Shown: positions 20,801 through 27,330, counted from the stretch's first letter. The stretch is 64,000 nt of DNA from Williamsia soli (GCF_017377795.1 NZ_JAFRDR010000002.1:795223-859222), one strand, 5' to 3'. Translations and numbers: made by a program. The notes: generated from the sequence alone by a model not told the origin.

Positions 20801-21124
20801 CGCGGAGTCGGCCGGAGTGACCTCTTCGGCGTTGTAGGCGCGCACCCAGCTCAACGGATGGAATCCGTCGGGGCGCACTGCGGACAAGCGGTCGGCCACC
20901 GGCTCGATGAGCCGCTCGGCGGCTTCGACGATCTTGGCAGTGCTGCGATCGAGATCGGCGTCGATGACCAACTCGGCGAGAACGGGCAGCCAGGGGCCAC
21001 CCTGTCCACCGAAGCTCACTGCGTACGACTCACCATCCCGCAGCCAGTCGATCAGGGATCCATCGGGCCGGGTGGCCCAAGCAGAGTTTTCTTCGGATCC
21101 GGTGCGGAACTGATGAATGGTCAC
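11900..21124 (-). CDS. fas: Type I fatty acid synthase, single chain
   Basis: A protein of 3074 residues, the size of mycobacterial FAS-I. Domains in order: acetyltransferase (GHSQG, Ser near 149); enoyl reductase (PMLLAGMTPTTVDP near 423, VGGGIGTAE near 610); dehydratase/MaoC (GDHNPIHTD near 1230); malonyl/palmitoyl transferase (FPGQGIQSKGMG near 1340, GHSVGEYNALA with Ser near 1439); acyl carrier region (CDGVSSRRNQLL near 1810, Ser attachment site); ketoreductase (VVTGASKGSIAA near 2130); and ketosynthase (VAACATAAVS with Cys near 2722, KHDTSTKANDPNE near 2880, TGHAKGG near 2915). A poly-glycine run lies between the ACP and ketoreductase regions. It makes C16-C26 acyl-CoAs that feed membrane lipid and mycolate synthesis. 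The GTG at 21124 has an AGGGAG ribosome site 5 nt upstream. Confidence 0.97.
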   Translation of the reverse strand: MTIHQFRTGSEENSAWATRPDGSLIDWLRDGESYAVSFGGQGGPWLPVLAELVIDADLDRSTAKIVEAAERLIEPVADRLSAVRPDGFHPLSWVRAYNAEEVTPADSALAAAPVSVPGILLAQLAAVSAMRKQGLDLAAMPPVAAIGHSQGVLATEAIKAATIESGLGDGALLAVAHLIGAAGALVARRRGLTAEAAGSPMLSIANVDPARIQTLVDDYARSLRDGDRESAPVLSILNGRRSVVLSGAPRHLAAFVAQCETIAEAEAAERKKKTTGGSAFAPVFDPLAVSIAFHHPALDAAADLVAEWAQACDIDPVAARRLAAAVLVDRVDWVDALDDVVSAGAKWILDLGPGDVATRLSVPVVRGQGVGLISVSQRGGQRNLFAPGGIPDVQRPWSSYSPRIVELPDGRQVVETSFTRLTGRSPMLLAGMTPTTVDPAIVAAAANAGHWAELAGGGQVTEAIFADNIAKLTELLEPGRQAQFNTLFLDPYLWKLQIGGKRLVQKARANGAPIDGVIVSAGIPELDEAVALVSELAEAQIPYVSFKPGTIGQIRSVIRIAAEVPHYPVIVQIEGGRAGGHHSWEDLDSLLLATYAELRARPNVVICVGGGIGTAERASEYLTGVWSAAHDYPLMPLDGILVGTAAMATKEATTSPAVKELLVNTPGCDEWIGAGYATAGMASGRSQLGADIHEVDNAASRCGRLLDEVAGDEDAVAERRDEIIEALSGTAKPHFGDVAQMTYRQWLDRYVELAVGEATGPDTWVDITWRQRFIEMLQRAEARLNVADRGQIPTLFGHTAATDNPGAAIDALVAVYPAADTDVLHPADLLFFLELCRTPGKPVNFVPVIDKDVRRWWRSDSLWQAHDARYGADEVCIIPGPVAVAGITRVDEPVGELLDRFEAQVVTDLHGIGSEPFAISARLRAGLVDVDGVLGSAIEALSVQWSGRLVPNPIAQLGDRDAWEFPSTDRGEHEPTGAVLERTEDGVLLSVPIGKATVSIPMIVDNSIFDGGAPTVTVDAAAGAMRQLLAVAAGGSLAEVTDGSATRTATWDPDLVADHAAVTAYTLPEHLSASIPQGVTGFANPDTLVGLCWPAVFSVIGAATTTDGAPVVEGLLDLVHLDHVATTLAELPRTQAEFTVTAALSDVTDTDLGRVVTVDVSIAEGDREVATMTERFAVRGRTGSGELSDPKRAGGALSARTGEATRKKIRQATITAPSRMNGFALVSGDHNPIHTDLSAAKMAGLGSPIAHGMWLSAAAQHVATATDAKNPVPVPRALTGWTARFLGMVRPGDEIIVRVDRVGMDAGRDVIEVSAKVGDLLVMNATGLLAPAKTVYAFPGQGIQSKGMGLDARSRSKAARKIWDRADKHTRDALGFSILAVVRDNPTTLSAGGTTYQHPDGVLFLTQFTQVAMATLGVAQIAELKESGAFVEGAITCGHSVGEYNALAACAGVLPLEAVLEVVFQRGEAMHHLVPRDAKGRSDYQMAAIRPSQFGLADEDVTDFVAGIGERTGEFVEVVNLNLLGSQYAIAGTVKGLEALEAEIEILRAKTGGKRSFIVVPGIDVPFHSTVLRAGVPDFRTRLQDLLPEHIDPEILVGRYVPNLVPRMFNLGRDFVQEIADLVPSDPLNEVLADWDAWSAKPGELTRVILVELLAWQFASPVRWIETQDLLFTPAERGGAGIERFVEVGVKSAPTLSGLAGNTLKLDDYAQSAVQVLNIERDSDVILAKDTAPDVDEDEATGEAPAAEASPATETATAAPAPVAAPVDSGPRPDDISFTPADAVDAVIALWTKIRIDQIGTADTIEALCDGVSSRRNQLLLDIGGELGLGAIDGAAEAEMPALASTVNALARGYKPFGSVLTDAIGDQIRKVFGPINKRASYIEDRVTSVWQLGPGWALHTSLAVALGSRDGVSVRGGDLGDLISAAPANTDAIDALIDAAVSKVGSNKGISVSKPAVGGGGGGGTVDAAALGELTEQFIGRSGALASAAQTILTKLGLADEQEVGAPAEDNTAVLERVSAELGSDWLRVVAPAFDERRAVLIDDRWASAREDLARVWLEDEHVVDNDFYDISARFIGAGETVCHQASWWQGKALANGHRVHARVYAQIAHAAQDPQPATYAEDIAVVTGASKGSIAAAVVEQLLAGGATVVATTSRLDDTRLAFFKALYRRSARGDAALWVVPANLSSYTDVDELIEWIGSEQTENLGGKTGVVKPALKPTLLFPFAAPRVAGDLTDAGARAELEMKVLLWSVERLTAGLGDIAADHHLAARLHVVLPGSPNRGMFGGDGAYGEAKAALDALVKRWSAEDSWNSKVTLAHALIGWVTGTGLMGGNDGLVEAVEAAGVKTWSTGDMATELLKAVTPDSRQQARTEPIQLDLTGGLADATLDMKALARAQADAVASTEDDDTDDEPTLAALPAPARAPESTTPTWGEIDARPEDLVVIVGAGELGPYGSSRTRFEMEVEDELSAAGVLELAWSTGLIVWESTPKPGWYDAETSEPVAEADIADRYHDAVVERCGIRKYADDGDMIDNTSPLLTSVFLDDDLTFTVSSETEARAFQSSSPDKTKIKVDAESGEWQVTRLAGTEIRVPRRFNLTRTVGGQIPTGFDPTRWGVSADMAESVDRVALWNLIATVDAFLASGFEPSELMRWVHPGLVANTQGTGMGGMTSMRSLYLDTFTGEAKANDILQEALPNVVAAHVVQSYIGSYGAMIHPVAACATAAVSVEEGVDKIKLGKALFAVAGGFDDLGIEGIVGFGDMSATAESAKMEAQGIDARRFSRANDRRRGGFVESQGGGTILLARGDVAAEMGLPVLGVVGWAQSFGDGVHTSIPAPGIGALGAARGQKDSGFAKSLRQLGVSPDDVALVSKHDTSTKANDPNEANLHERLAEALGRSEGAPLFVVSQKSLTGHAKGGAAAFQLIGLCQVLRDGVIPPNRSLDCVDEAMEEYKHLVWPTAPLRFGQRFALKAGLLTSLGFGHVSGLIAVVHPEAFVAALDPAQREQYRAAAAERSRLGQQRLLEAMFGGKPAYQRPPNRRFDDSAYEGDQEAAMLLDGDARLSVTGHYGAGE

Positions 21125-21336
21125 GAGGCTCCCTCATGTAGCTGGTTGCGTGTGTTTTCTGCGGATGTGAGGACCGCGCTGTCTGTGGGCGGCGCAGCCC
21201 GGAGATTTCCACCCGCTGGTGGACCGAGCGACTCGCGTTGCGAATCCCTATGCAGCCCACTACGTTTCATCTCGACCGACAGGCATCATTGCCCGCCCCC
21301 TCCAGATGCGCTCGAAGACCATGTTGGCACACAAAA

Positions 21337-21352
21337 ATGAGGTTTTCCTCAT
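21337..21352. repeat. Inverted repeat ATGAGG-tttt-CCTCAT
   Basis: Perfect 6-bp arms around a 4-nt spacer in the AT-rich part of the fas upstream region; a candidate operator half of a regulatory cluster. Confidence 0.45.
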
Positions 21353-21369
21353 GTTTCGAAGTGACCCAT

Positions 21370-21379
21370 GGGTATACCC
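21370..21379. repeat. Palindrome GGGTATACCC
   Basis: A perfect 10-bp palindrome 17 bp from the preceding inverted repeat; a candidate protein-binding site. Confidence 0.4.
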
Positions 21380-21410
21380 GTCAGTAACATTCGACACCGG
21401 GGCACTAGCG

Positions 21411-21424
21411 ATAATTAGAATTAT
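21411..21424. repeat. Palindrome ATAATT-ag-AATTAT
   Basis: A perfect 6-bp arm palindrome of only A and T in a high-GC genome. It could contain -10 elements on either strand or bind a regulator or nucleoid protein. Confidence 0.45.
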
Positions 21425-21511
21425 GCGAGTAATAGTTCAACAAGCAGTTCACACCGCCCGAACGAGCGCTCACCTGGGAAAACGACGGGCTGTCGGCACC
21501 GTTATGCAATC

Positions 21512-21531
21512 GTGACAAACTAATTTGTCAC
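21512..21531. repeat. Inverted repeat GTGACAAA-ctaa-TTTGTCAC
   Basis: Perfect 8-bp arms with a 4-nt spacer, a classic dimeric-regulator operator shape. It lies 33 bp upstream of the HIT -10 box and about 390 bp upstream of fas. Confidence 0.55.
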
Positions 21532-21564
21532 TCCCGATGAGCGGGCTGTCCAAAGAAGCGCCAC

Positions 21565-21570
21565 TAGGGT
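21565..21570 (+). promoter_or_regulatory. -10 box of the HIT gene, leaderless layout
   Basis: TAGGGT, 6 nt, then the ATG at 21577. Part of the box could also act as a ribosome site if transcription began earlier. Confidence 0.5.
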
Positions 21571-21576
21571 GGATGT

Positions 21577-21999
21577 ATGAGTGACTGCGTCTTCTGCGCG
21601 ATCGTTGCCAGAACCTCTCCCGCCCACGTCGTCTACGAGGACGACGACGTTCTCGGGTTTCTCGACATCCGTCCGGTACGACCTGGCCACACGTTGCTGA
21701 TCCCCAAGCGTCACGCCACAAATCTCGCTGAACTCAGCCCCGATCAGGGCGGCAAACTGTTCCAGGCCGGCCAGCGCGTCGCCGCCGCCCAACGTGCATC
21801 AGCGATCGCCGCGGACGGTGTCAACCTGCTCGTCAACGATGGCCGCGCAGCGTTCCAGACCGTCTTCCATTCGCATCTGCACGTGGTGCCGCGACACGAC
21901 GGGGACAAGCTAATCCTCGCCAAGAGTTTGCTCATCAGGCGCGACAACGACCTGCCGGGTACGGCCGAGATCCTGCGTTCCGAGCTGCAGGGATCCTGA
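21577..21999 (+). CDS. HIT family nucleotide hydrolase/transferase
   Basis: A 140-residue protein with CVFCAIV at the N-terminus (the Cys pair often seen in HINT-type proteins), GHTLLIPKRHATNLAEL in the middle, and the catalytic histidine triad HSHLHVVPRH near residues 98-107. These enzymes cleave nucleoside phosphoramidates or dinucleoside polyphosphates such as AMP-lysine or Ap4A in the cytosol. The exact substrate cannot be assigned. Only 5 bp separate it from the sirtuin gene, so the two form an operon, and both act on nucleotide-linked metabolites. Confidence 0.92.
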   Translation: MSDCVFCAIVARTSPAHVVYEDDDVLGFLDIRPVRPGHTLLIPKRHATNLAELSPDQGGKLFQAGQRVAAAQRASAIAADGVNLLVNDGRAAFQTVFHSHLHVVPRHDGDKLILAKSLLIRRDNDLPGTAEILRSELQGS

Positions 22000-22004
22000 C
22001 GCCC

Positions 22005-22778
22005 ATGGGCGCCACACACCTCGATCCGGCCGTCGCCGCGCTGGTCCGCGGGGCGCACTGGGTGACCGTGTGTTCGGGTGCGGGCATGTCGGCAGAGAGC
22101 AATGTCCCCACCTTCCGCGACGCCGAGACCGGACTGTGGGAGCGCTTCGACCCCACCGAGCTCGCAACGCCCGAGGCGTGGTCTGCCGACCCCGCGCTCG
22201 TCTGGGCCTGGTACCAGTGGCGCGCCCGACTCGTCCGCGGCGCTGAACCGAACGCGGGCCATCGCGCACTGGCGCAGTGGGCGCGGCGGCGAACCCTGAT
22301 GGTCGTCACCCAGAATGTCGATGATCTCCACGAGCGTGCGGGCAGCACCGTGACCGCACACCTGCACGGCAGTCTCTTCGCGCCGCGCTGTTCCAACTGC
22401 GGGACCCCCTACGACGGCACCGATGCCGACCCGGATGCAGCGACCGAGACCCTGCGCGTCGAACCGCCTACCTGCCCGCGGTGCCTCTCCCCTGTCCGGC
22501 CGGGTGTGGTGTGGTTCGGCGAACCGCTACCACAGGATGCGTGGGACCGGGCCGCCGATGCCGCGGCCGGATGCGACCTGTTGATCGTCGTGGGGACGTC
22601 CGGGCTGGTGTATCCGGCCGCCTCACTTCCGGAACGGGCTCTGGCCGCAGGCATTCCGGTGATCGAGATCAACCCGGACCCGACACCTCTGAGTTCATCG
22701 GTCACACACTTCCTGCAGACCACCGCAGGTCAAGGCCTGCCGGCCTTGCTCGAGCACGTTCGAGCGGCCGACGACTGA
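22005..22778 (+). CDS. Sirtuin, class III-like NAD-dependent deacylase
   Basis: A 257-residue Sir2 protein. Motifs are CSGAGMSAESNVPTFRD (NAD binding, near 24-40), TQNVDDLHERAG, the catalytic His in HLHGS near residue 121, four zinc Cys in two C-x2-C pairs (CSNC and CPRC), and VVGTSGLVYPA. The YQWR segment near residue 71 matches the Tyr-x-x-Arg signature of SIRT5/CobB-type enzymes, which prefer succinyl- and malonyl-lysine. NAD-dependent desuccinylation or deacetylation is therefore predicted. It is cotranscribed with the HIT gene and lies across the promoter region from fas. Confidence 0.92.
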   Translation: MGATHLDPAVAALVRGAHWVTVCSGAGMSAESNVPTFRDAETGLWERFDPTELATPEAWSADPALVWAWYQWRARLVRGAEPNAGHRALAQWARRRTLMVVTQNVDDLHERAGSTVTAHLHGSLFAPRCSNCGTPYDGTDADPDAATETLRVEPPTCPRCLSPVRPGVVWFGEPLPQDAWDRAADAAAGCDLLIVVGTSGLVYPAASLPERALAAGIPVIEINPDPTPLSSSVTHFLQTTAGQGLPALLEHVRAADD

Positions 22779-22819
22779 GCGCCTGACAAATGAGCACCGG
22801 TCGGGTCGCAACCACCCCC

Positions 22820-22924
22820 TCGACCGTGCCCTTGTCGCCATCGAGCGTGCCCTTGTCGCCGTCGAGCGTGCCTTAAAGGCGCTCGACCGTGCCAGTACTC
22901 GCATCGACTGTGCCGAAAGCTCTG
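22820..22924. repeat. Tandem repeat, five units of 21 bp
   Basis: Five consecutive units start at 22820, 22841, 22862, 22883 and 22904. Each opens with TCGA(c/g/t)(c)GTGCC or a close variant. The first two are nearly identical; the later ones diverge in their second half. It is intergenic, interrupted by stop codons in the forward frame, and not a plausible protein repeat. It looks like a degenerate minisatellite. Confidence 0.8.
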
Positions 22925-22951
22925 GTCTGCGTGGGGTATAGACACGCTCGA

Positions 22952-23035
22952 CGGCCAGTTCGGCACGCTCGACGAGTGTTTCGGATTGGTCGGCGGCTAG
23001 TTCGGCACAGTCGACGGGTGTTTCGGATCGGTCGG
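22952..23035. repeat. Two 42-bp direct repeats carrying the inverted 21-bp core
   Basis: Copies at 22952-22993 and 22994-23035 match at most positions. The period is exactly twice 21 bp. Each contains GGCAC(g/a)(c/g)TCGAC, the reverse complement of the core of the neighbouring tandem array. The second copy ends 5 bp before the stop codon of the minus-strand helicase gene. Confidence 0.75.
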
Positions 23036-23039
23036 AGGT

Positions 23040-26000
23040 CTAGTCTCCGCCGGCCAGCGCGAGAGGCTGCCAGGGCTCGACATCTGACGGGCCCGACAGC
23101 TTTGATGACACCGAATTCGGTGAGACGCCCCGTCTTTCGAGTTCATCCCACAGTCCGCGCATCGCGAGTTCTGGATCGAGTAGATACTCCGACTCGCGCA
23201 CTCGCCAGAAACGCCAACCGCAGCGGCGTAATTCGCGTTCGCGCTCCATGTCGGCTCGCGCTTGTTCAGGCGTGCTGGTGAACTCGTCTCCGTCGCATTC
23301 GACGGCGAGCCTGGCGTCGCTACCGGTGACGACCAGGTCGATGACGCGGTTGTTGACGACCACCTTCGGATTCACATAGAAACCACGCTCGGCCAAATCG
23401 ACGAAGATCTGCTGCTCGAACAGCGAGTCGAATGGTTCGTTGCGCGAGGTGGTCGTGATACCGACAGGCATCGGATCGACCAGCGCACCTTCGGTTTTCT
23501 GCATGTAGGTCAAGAGCGAGTACCGCAGATCGTTCGCCTTGAGGTCAGCGGCCTCGACCGAATGGACCAACCAGAGCTGCTCCATCGCGCGGGAGGCCGC
23601 CACGTTGATACGGCGCTGGGATTCACTGCGGGTCAGCGCATTCACGTTGGTCTCTGGGCACACAACCATCGACAGGAAGATGACGTGCCTCTCGTCGCCC
23701 TGGAAGTCGGGCGGAGTGCCCACGCGAAGCGCCCGCACGCGCCAGGTCTCGGGATCGATTGCATCGCGTAGCGACTGGCTCACGAGGTCGACCTGGCGCT
23801 GTCCCTGCAGCACCACGACGCCGAAGGACATTCCCGCATACCGCGGGTCGGCGTCGGCCTCCTTCAGGAGCTGCACCAATACGGCGGCTTCGTCCGGATT
23901 CACGAGCGATGAGTTCGACCCGGAACTCCTGGCCCCTTCGATATGTCGGGTCTGCAACGGTGGCAACCGATCTGCACCGAATTGTCGCACCGGGATCAGC
24001 GGGGAGTCGGGATAGAACTGCCGACTGGAGAACTCGATGATCTCGGGCATCGACCGGAAATGCTCGCGGAGCCGCACCACGTGTCCGAATCGGGTACGCA
24101 ACATCGAGAACAGGCTCGAACGCGGTGTGAGGCTGTCCCGCATGTACTGCGGGATGTCGAACAGGTAGGTGTCGAGTTTGGTGAAGACCTCGTCCATGCC
24201 CGATCCCCCGAAACCTCCCGGAGCACACTGCCGATCGTCTCCGACGACGATCACACGGGGGGCAAGCCACAGCAGGAACAGACTGGAGATATCGGCTTGG
24301 CTGGCCTCGTCCACGATCACCACATCGAACGAATTCTGCTGGGGTGCAACAGAGCTGAGCACCTGTGAGATCGGCATGATCCACGCGGGTACCGCGGTCT
24401 GTGCTTGTGCCATCGCAGACCGCGCGGCGAGCCTGAAGCGCTCCGCGTGCTTTCCCGAACCCTTACCGATGTTCGTGATGTGATCTCTGTACGACTGCAG
24501 AGCCTGGACCTGGCTGACCGTCATGTGCTCGAGGCACTCGCGCCACGCGCAGGCGGCCGCCAGCCGCGCTGTGAAGTGCGCGATATCGGCTTCGACCTCG
24601 TCGAGATCCGCTTCGAGCCTCATTTCACGTTCGGGGTCGCTGCGGTCCTGCGCCCACTGATAGGCCCGGCGCCACGACCACGCGGCATCCATGTCAGTGA
24701 GACGGTCATCCCAGATGGCCTCACTCGAGGTCTCGATCAGCAGTTTGACGAGGTTGGGGGCCTTCTGCTTCAGGCGCAGCTCGAGCAGGTCCAGTGCTCC
24801 CTGACTCTCGCGCTCGATGCGGGCGGAGTTGAAGGCGCGGCGGGTCTCGAGGATTGCGTCGGGGTCGGCGGCACGCACTGCCGCGAGCAGTGCATCGCCC
24901 TCGCGCGACGGGCCCTTCTCGATCTCCGCCGACAACACGCGTGCAATGTCATCGAGTTCGCGGCGAGCCAACGTGCCGTCGTTCGCCGCTGCGATGGCAC
25001 CTGCCTGCCGCGCCACCTCCTCGACCTCATCGATGCTCTTAGGACGGGGGCCACCTGGACTGATCGAGTTCAGCTCGCGCACCAATTGGTCTCGGCCGGT
25101 GAGCAATTCGGACACCCAGGCGAGTTGTCCGTCGAGCCGAACGAGACGTCCGAGCTGCACCGAACGAGTTCCGCTGGTGTCCATCGGAACGTTGACCTCG
25201 GCGAGGATCGACTGCACCCGGGCCACCGCGTCGAGCACCCCGAGGTGGTCGGCGACGAGCCTCAGCGACGGAGCATCAGTCGGCACACGACCATCGACCG
25301 TGTAGGACGCTCCCAGGTCCTCGACAGCTTTCTGCTGGGGGGCTTTCCGGAATCGACCGCGCCACACGCCACCCGATTCCAGGTACTCCGCGGCCTGTTC
25401 GAACAACACCGAATCGCCCGTGGCCGCACCGTCAACTTCGACGGTGTGTGTCCCGATGCGCTTGTCCCGCTCGGTCGCATCATCGATGACCTCCGACAAT
25501 GCCGTCACGCGATTCCACAGATACGAAGCCTCGCCGGAGAGCAGACGCTGCGCCATCTGCTGTAGGTGTGGGGGGAATGTCCGGACTTCGCGTACCGCTG
25601 CACCGAGACGATCGCACCTGGTCTTGACCCGCAGCAGTCGCGCACTGTCCACATCGGCGAGAATCGCGAGAAGCGAACCGCTGCCGACCATGCCTTCAGA
25701 GGGGCGCTCTTGCACCCGCTTACAGATCTGCTCGAGTTCCACGGTGCCCGGCAGCACATCGTCCAGAGGGGGCAGATGCTGAGCCAATCGATCAGACCAT
25801 CCGTCGCCCCGCGCACGCAGCAGTTCGAGGAGCCGCTCGAACTCTGCGGGCTCCAGTGCCGGCAGCGCACTGCTCAACGGTCCTGGAAGCCAGTCATGCT
25901 GCTCAGCAACCTCGTTGCACTGGCGCACGATGTGGGCTGCGGTTCCGCTGTACCCGGCCGCGACCCACTCGTGCTTCTCTGTTTCCGACTCCCGGAGCTG

Positions 26001-27203
26001 CCAGATCTCTCGCAGGATCTGTTCGCGCTTCGCGCGTGCCTGATCACGCTTGGACCGCAGGTTCTTGATCTCGCTGGTCGCAACTCGCGACTGGAAGCTG
26101 CCCTTACGGGTGGCGATCGCCTCCACGCTGTCGATCAGCGACTGGGAACCGTCCTTGGTCACATCGGTGATCGAGACCGCCAGTTCCTGGAGTTCGACGG
26201 GAAGCTTGTCTCGGAGTACGTGTAGGGCCTGAGCCTTTTCCGAGACGACCAGCACCCGCTGCCCCTTGGCCAGGAGAGCAGACATGAGGTTCGCGATCGT
26301 GTGGGTCTTGCCGGTTCCTGGCGGACCTTCGACGACGACCCCGCTGTCGAGGCCGAGTTGCGCGAGGATGTCGCGCTGTTCGACGTTCGACGGCAACGGG
26401 TAGAGCGCGTCTTCGACGAGTTCGGCCGCGGACATCGCGCCGGCCTCGCGCAGCCGATCGACCCGCTCGGACGCTTCGACGGGCTCGACCAGTTGCGCAA
26501 GGCCGATCGGGATGTCGTTGGATTCATCCCGAACCGTGGCCATCATGGCCTCGTAGTAATCGAGCAGCGGCGCCGAGCCGCGACGACGCAGGACGAGGGC
26601 AGGCGCCAAGTCCACCGTCACGGAGGCAGGGTCGTCGACGACCGCGCGTCGCCACTTGGTGAAGAATTTCTCGACCGATTCCGCGATCGGCGAGCGCGTG
26701 GTGCCGAGGGTGTCCGAGAGCGCTGTCGCCGCCGCTAGATCGAACCCGTCGAGGCCCGTGAGCAGATGGCCTGCGTGCAGTTCCGGTTGGGACCCTCCGG
26801 CGAGCCTGACGCTGATGACGCCGGTCGCATGGTCATGGTCGGCGATGACCGGCTGGGTCAGGAGGTGCTCGCGGATGGTCGTGGGCCCATGCGCCGTCAG
26901 CAGCCCCGACGCAACCACGAGCTCCAGCGATTCGGGACGCTCTGCCAAGTCGTCGATGGCCTGGGCCAGCAGGTCGTACGCGGTGTTCTGCAGAGCATTG
27001 CTGCGGGACAGTTCAGTGATCACCTGACCCACCGCTGCATCGCGATCGATCGGGATGTCGTAATCAGGCCCCAGCCAGACCACTCCGGCGTGATCCGAGA
27101 CGTCCCGGATGACCGAGGATTTGGCCCGAACCAGCTCATGCAGGAACTGCAACAGGCGCAGTACCCTGCCGCGCCGGTCTTCGCCGGGCACAGAATCGGT
27201 CAT
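23040..27203 (-). CDS. Large SF1 (DNA2/NAM7-like) helicase with C-terminal REase-fold nuclease domain
   Basis: About 1387 residues. The N-terminal 270 or so are unassigned. Walker A GPPGTGKTHT lies near residue 295, followed by a long helical insertion (about 340-940) rich in charged residues. Walker B DVVIVDEASQAD near 962, GDDRQCAPG, VRLREHFRSMPEII and RRINVAASRA near 1200 complete a COG1112-type superfamily 1 helicase. The end carries a Vsr/DUF559-like restriction fold: VIDLVV, then AVECDGDEF near 1303, then GWRFWRV. Such helicase-nuclease chains include known antiphage proteins (Hhe-like, Mokosh-like), so a defence role is plausible but unproven. The second ATG at 27203 fits AGGA spacing better than the one at 27206. 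It appears to stand alone, with no partner gene. Confidence 0.85.
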   Translation of the reverse strand: MTDSVPGEDRRGRVLRLLQFLHELVRAKSSVIRDVSDHAGVVWLGPDYDIPIDRDAAVGQVITELSRSNALQNTAYDLLAQAIDDLAERPESLELVVASGLLTAHGPTTIREHLLTQPVIADHDHATGVISVRLAGGSQPELHAGHLLTGLDGFDLAAATALSDTLGTTRSPIAESVEKFFTKWRRAVVDDPASVTVDLAPALVLRRRGSAPLLDYYEAMMATVRDESNDIPIGLAQLVEPVEASERVDRLREAGAMSAAELVEDALYPLPSNVEQRDILAQLGLDSGVVVEGPPGTGKTHTIANLMSALLAKGQRVLVVSEKAQALHVLRDKLPVELQELAVSITDVTKDGSQSLIDSVEAIATRKGSFQSRVATSEIKNLRSKRDQARAKREQILREIWQLRESETEKHEWVAAGYSGTAAHIVRQCNEVAEQHDWLPGPLSSALPALEPAEFERLLELLRARGDGWSDRLAQHLPPLDDVLPGTVELEQICKRVQERPSEGMVGSGSLLAILADVDSARLLRVKTRCDRLGAAVREVRTFPPHLQQMAQRLLSGEASYLWNRVTALSEVIDDATERDKRIGTHTVEVDGAATGDSVLFEQAAEYLESGGVWRGRFRKAPQQKAVEDLGASYTVDGRVPTDAPSLRLVADHLGVLDAVARVQSILAEVNVPMDTSGTRSVQLGRLVRLDGQLAWVSELLTGRDQLVRELNSISPGGPRPKSIDEVEEVARQAGAIAAANDGTLARRELDDIARVLSAEIEKGPSREGDALLAAVRAADPDAILETRRAFNSARIERESQGALDLLELRLKQKAPNLVKLLIETSSEAIWDDRLTDMDAAWSWRRAYQWAQDRSDPEREMRLEADLDEVEADIAHFTARLAAACAWRECLEHMTVSQVQALQSYRDHITNIGKGSGKHAERFRLAARSAMAQAQTAVPAWIMPISQVLSSVAPQQNSFDVVIVDEASQADISSLFLLWLAPRVIVVGDDRQCAPGGFGGSGMDEVFTKLDTYLFDIPQYMRDSLTPRSSLFSMLRTRFGHVVRLREHFRSMPEIIEFSSRQFYPDSPLIPVRQFGADRLPPLQTRHIEGARSSGSNSSLVNPDEAAVLVQLLKEADADPRYAGMSFGVVVLQGQRQVDLVSQSLRDAIDPETWRVRALRVGTPPDFQGDERHVIFLSMVVCPETNVNALTRSESQRRINVAASRAMEQLWLVHSVEAADLKANDLRYSLLTYMQKTEGALVDPMPVGITTTSRNEPFDSLFEQQIFVDLAERGFYVNPKVVVNNRVIDLVVTGSDARLAVECDGDEFTSTPEQARADMERERELRRCGWRFWRVRESEYLLDPELAMRGLWDELERRGVSPNSVSSKLSGPSDVEPWQPLALAGGD

Positions 27204-27330
27204 CATGTCCTCGAGTTAAGCCTCAGGTTGATACTCACTAACCCAGAACGCTACCCGCTGCAGCGACCGTCTTCACGAGATGGCCGCCGAATGTCGGACT
27301 CGACTTCCCTACGTTCGCGCCGTTCTTCCC

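Larger units (their letters stand above)
21125..21576. promoter_or_regulatory. Divergent fas / HIT control region (452 bp)
   Basis: The stretch next to fas (21125-21300) is GC-rich with no gene. From 21330 to 21531 the DNA becomes markedly AT-rich and holds four palindromes, listed separately. The right end carries the HIT promoter. No small ORF here looks coding. Control of fas by a FasR-type regulator is expected from mycobacteria, but the binding motif was not identified with certainty. Confidence 0.6.

Noticed and set aside
22790..22985. A repeat-containing small protein encoded by the 21-bp array (7-residue period)
   Set aside because: The forward frame is broken by a stop inside the third unit and the codon pattern does not match the neighbours. 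The minus-strand frames are Arg/Ala-rich shadows.
22820..23035. The 21-bp and 42-bp repeats as a CRISPR array
   Set aside because: Units are contiguous with no spacers of unique sequence between conserved repeats, diverge from each other, and no cas genes are in the window.
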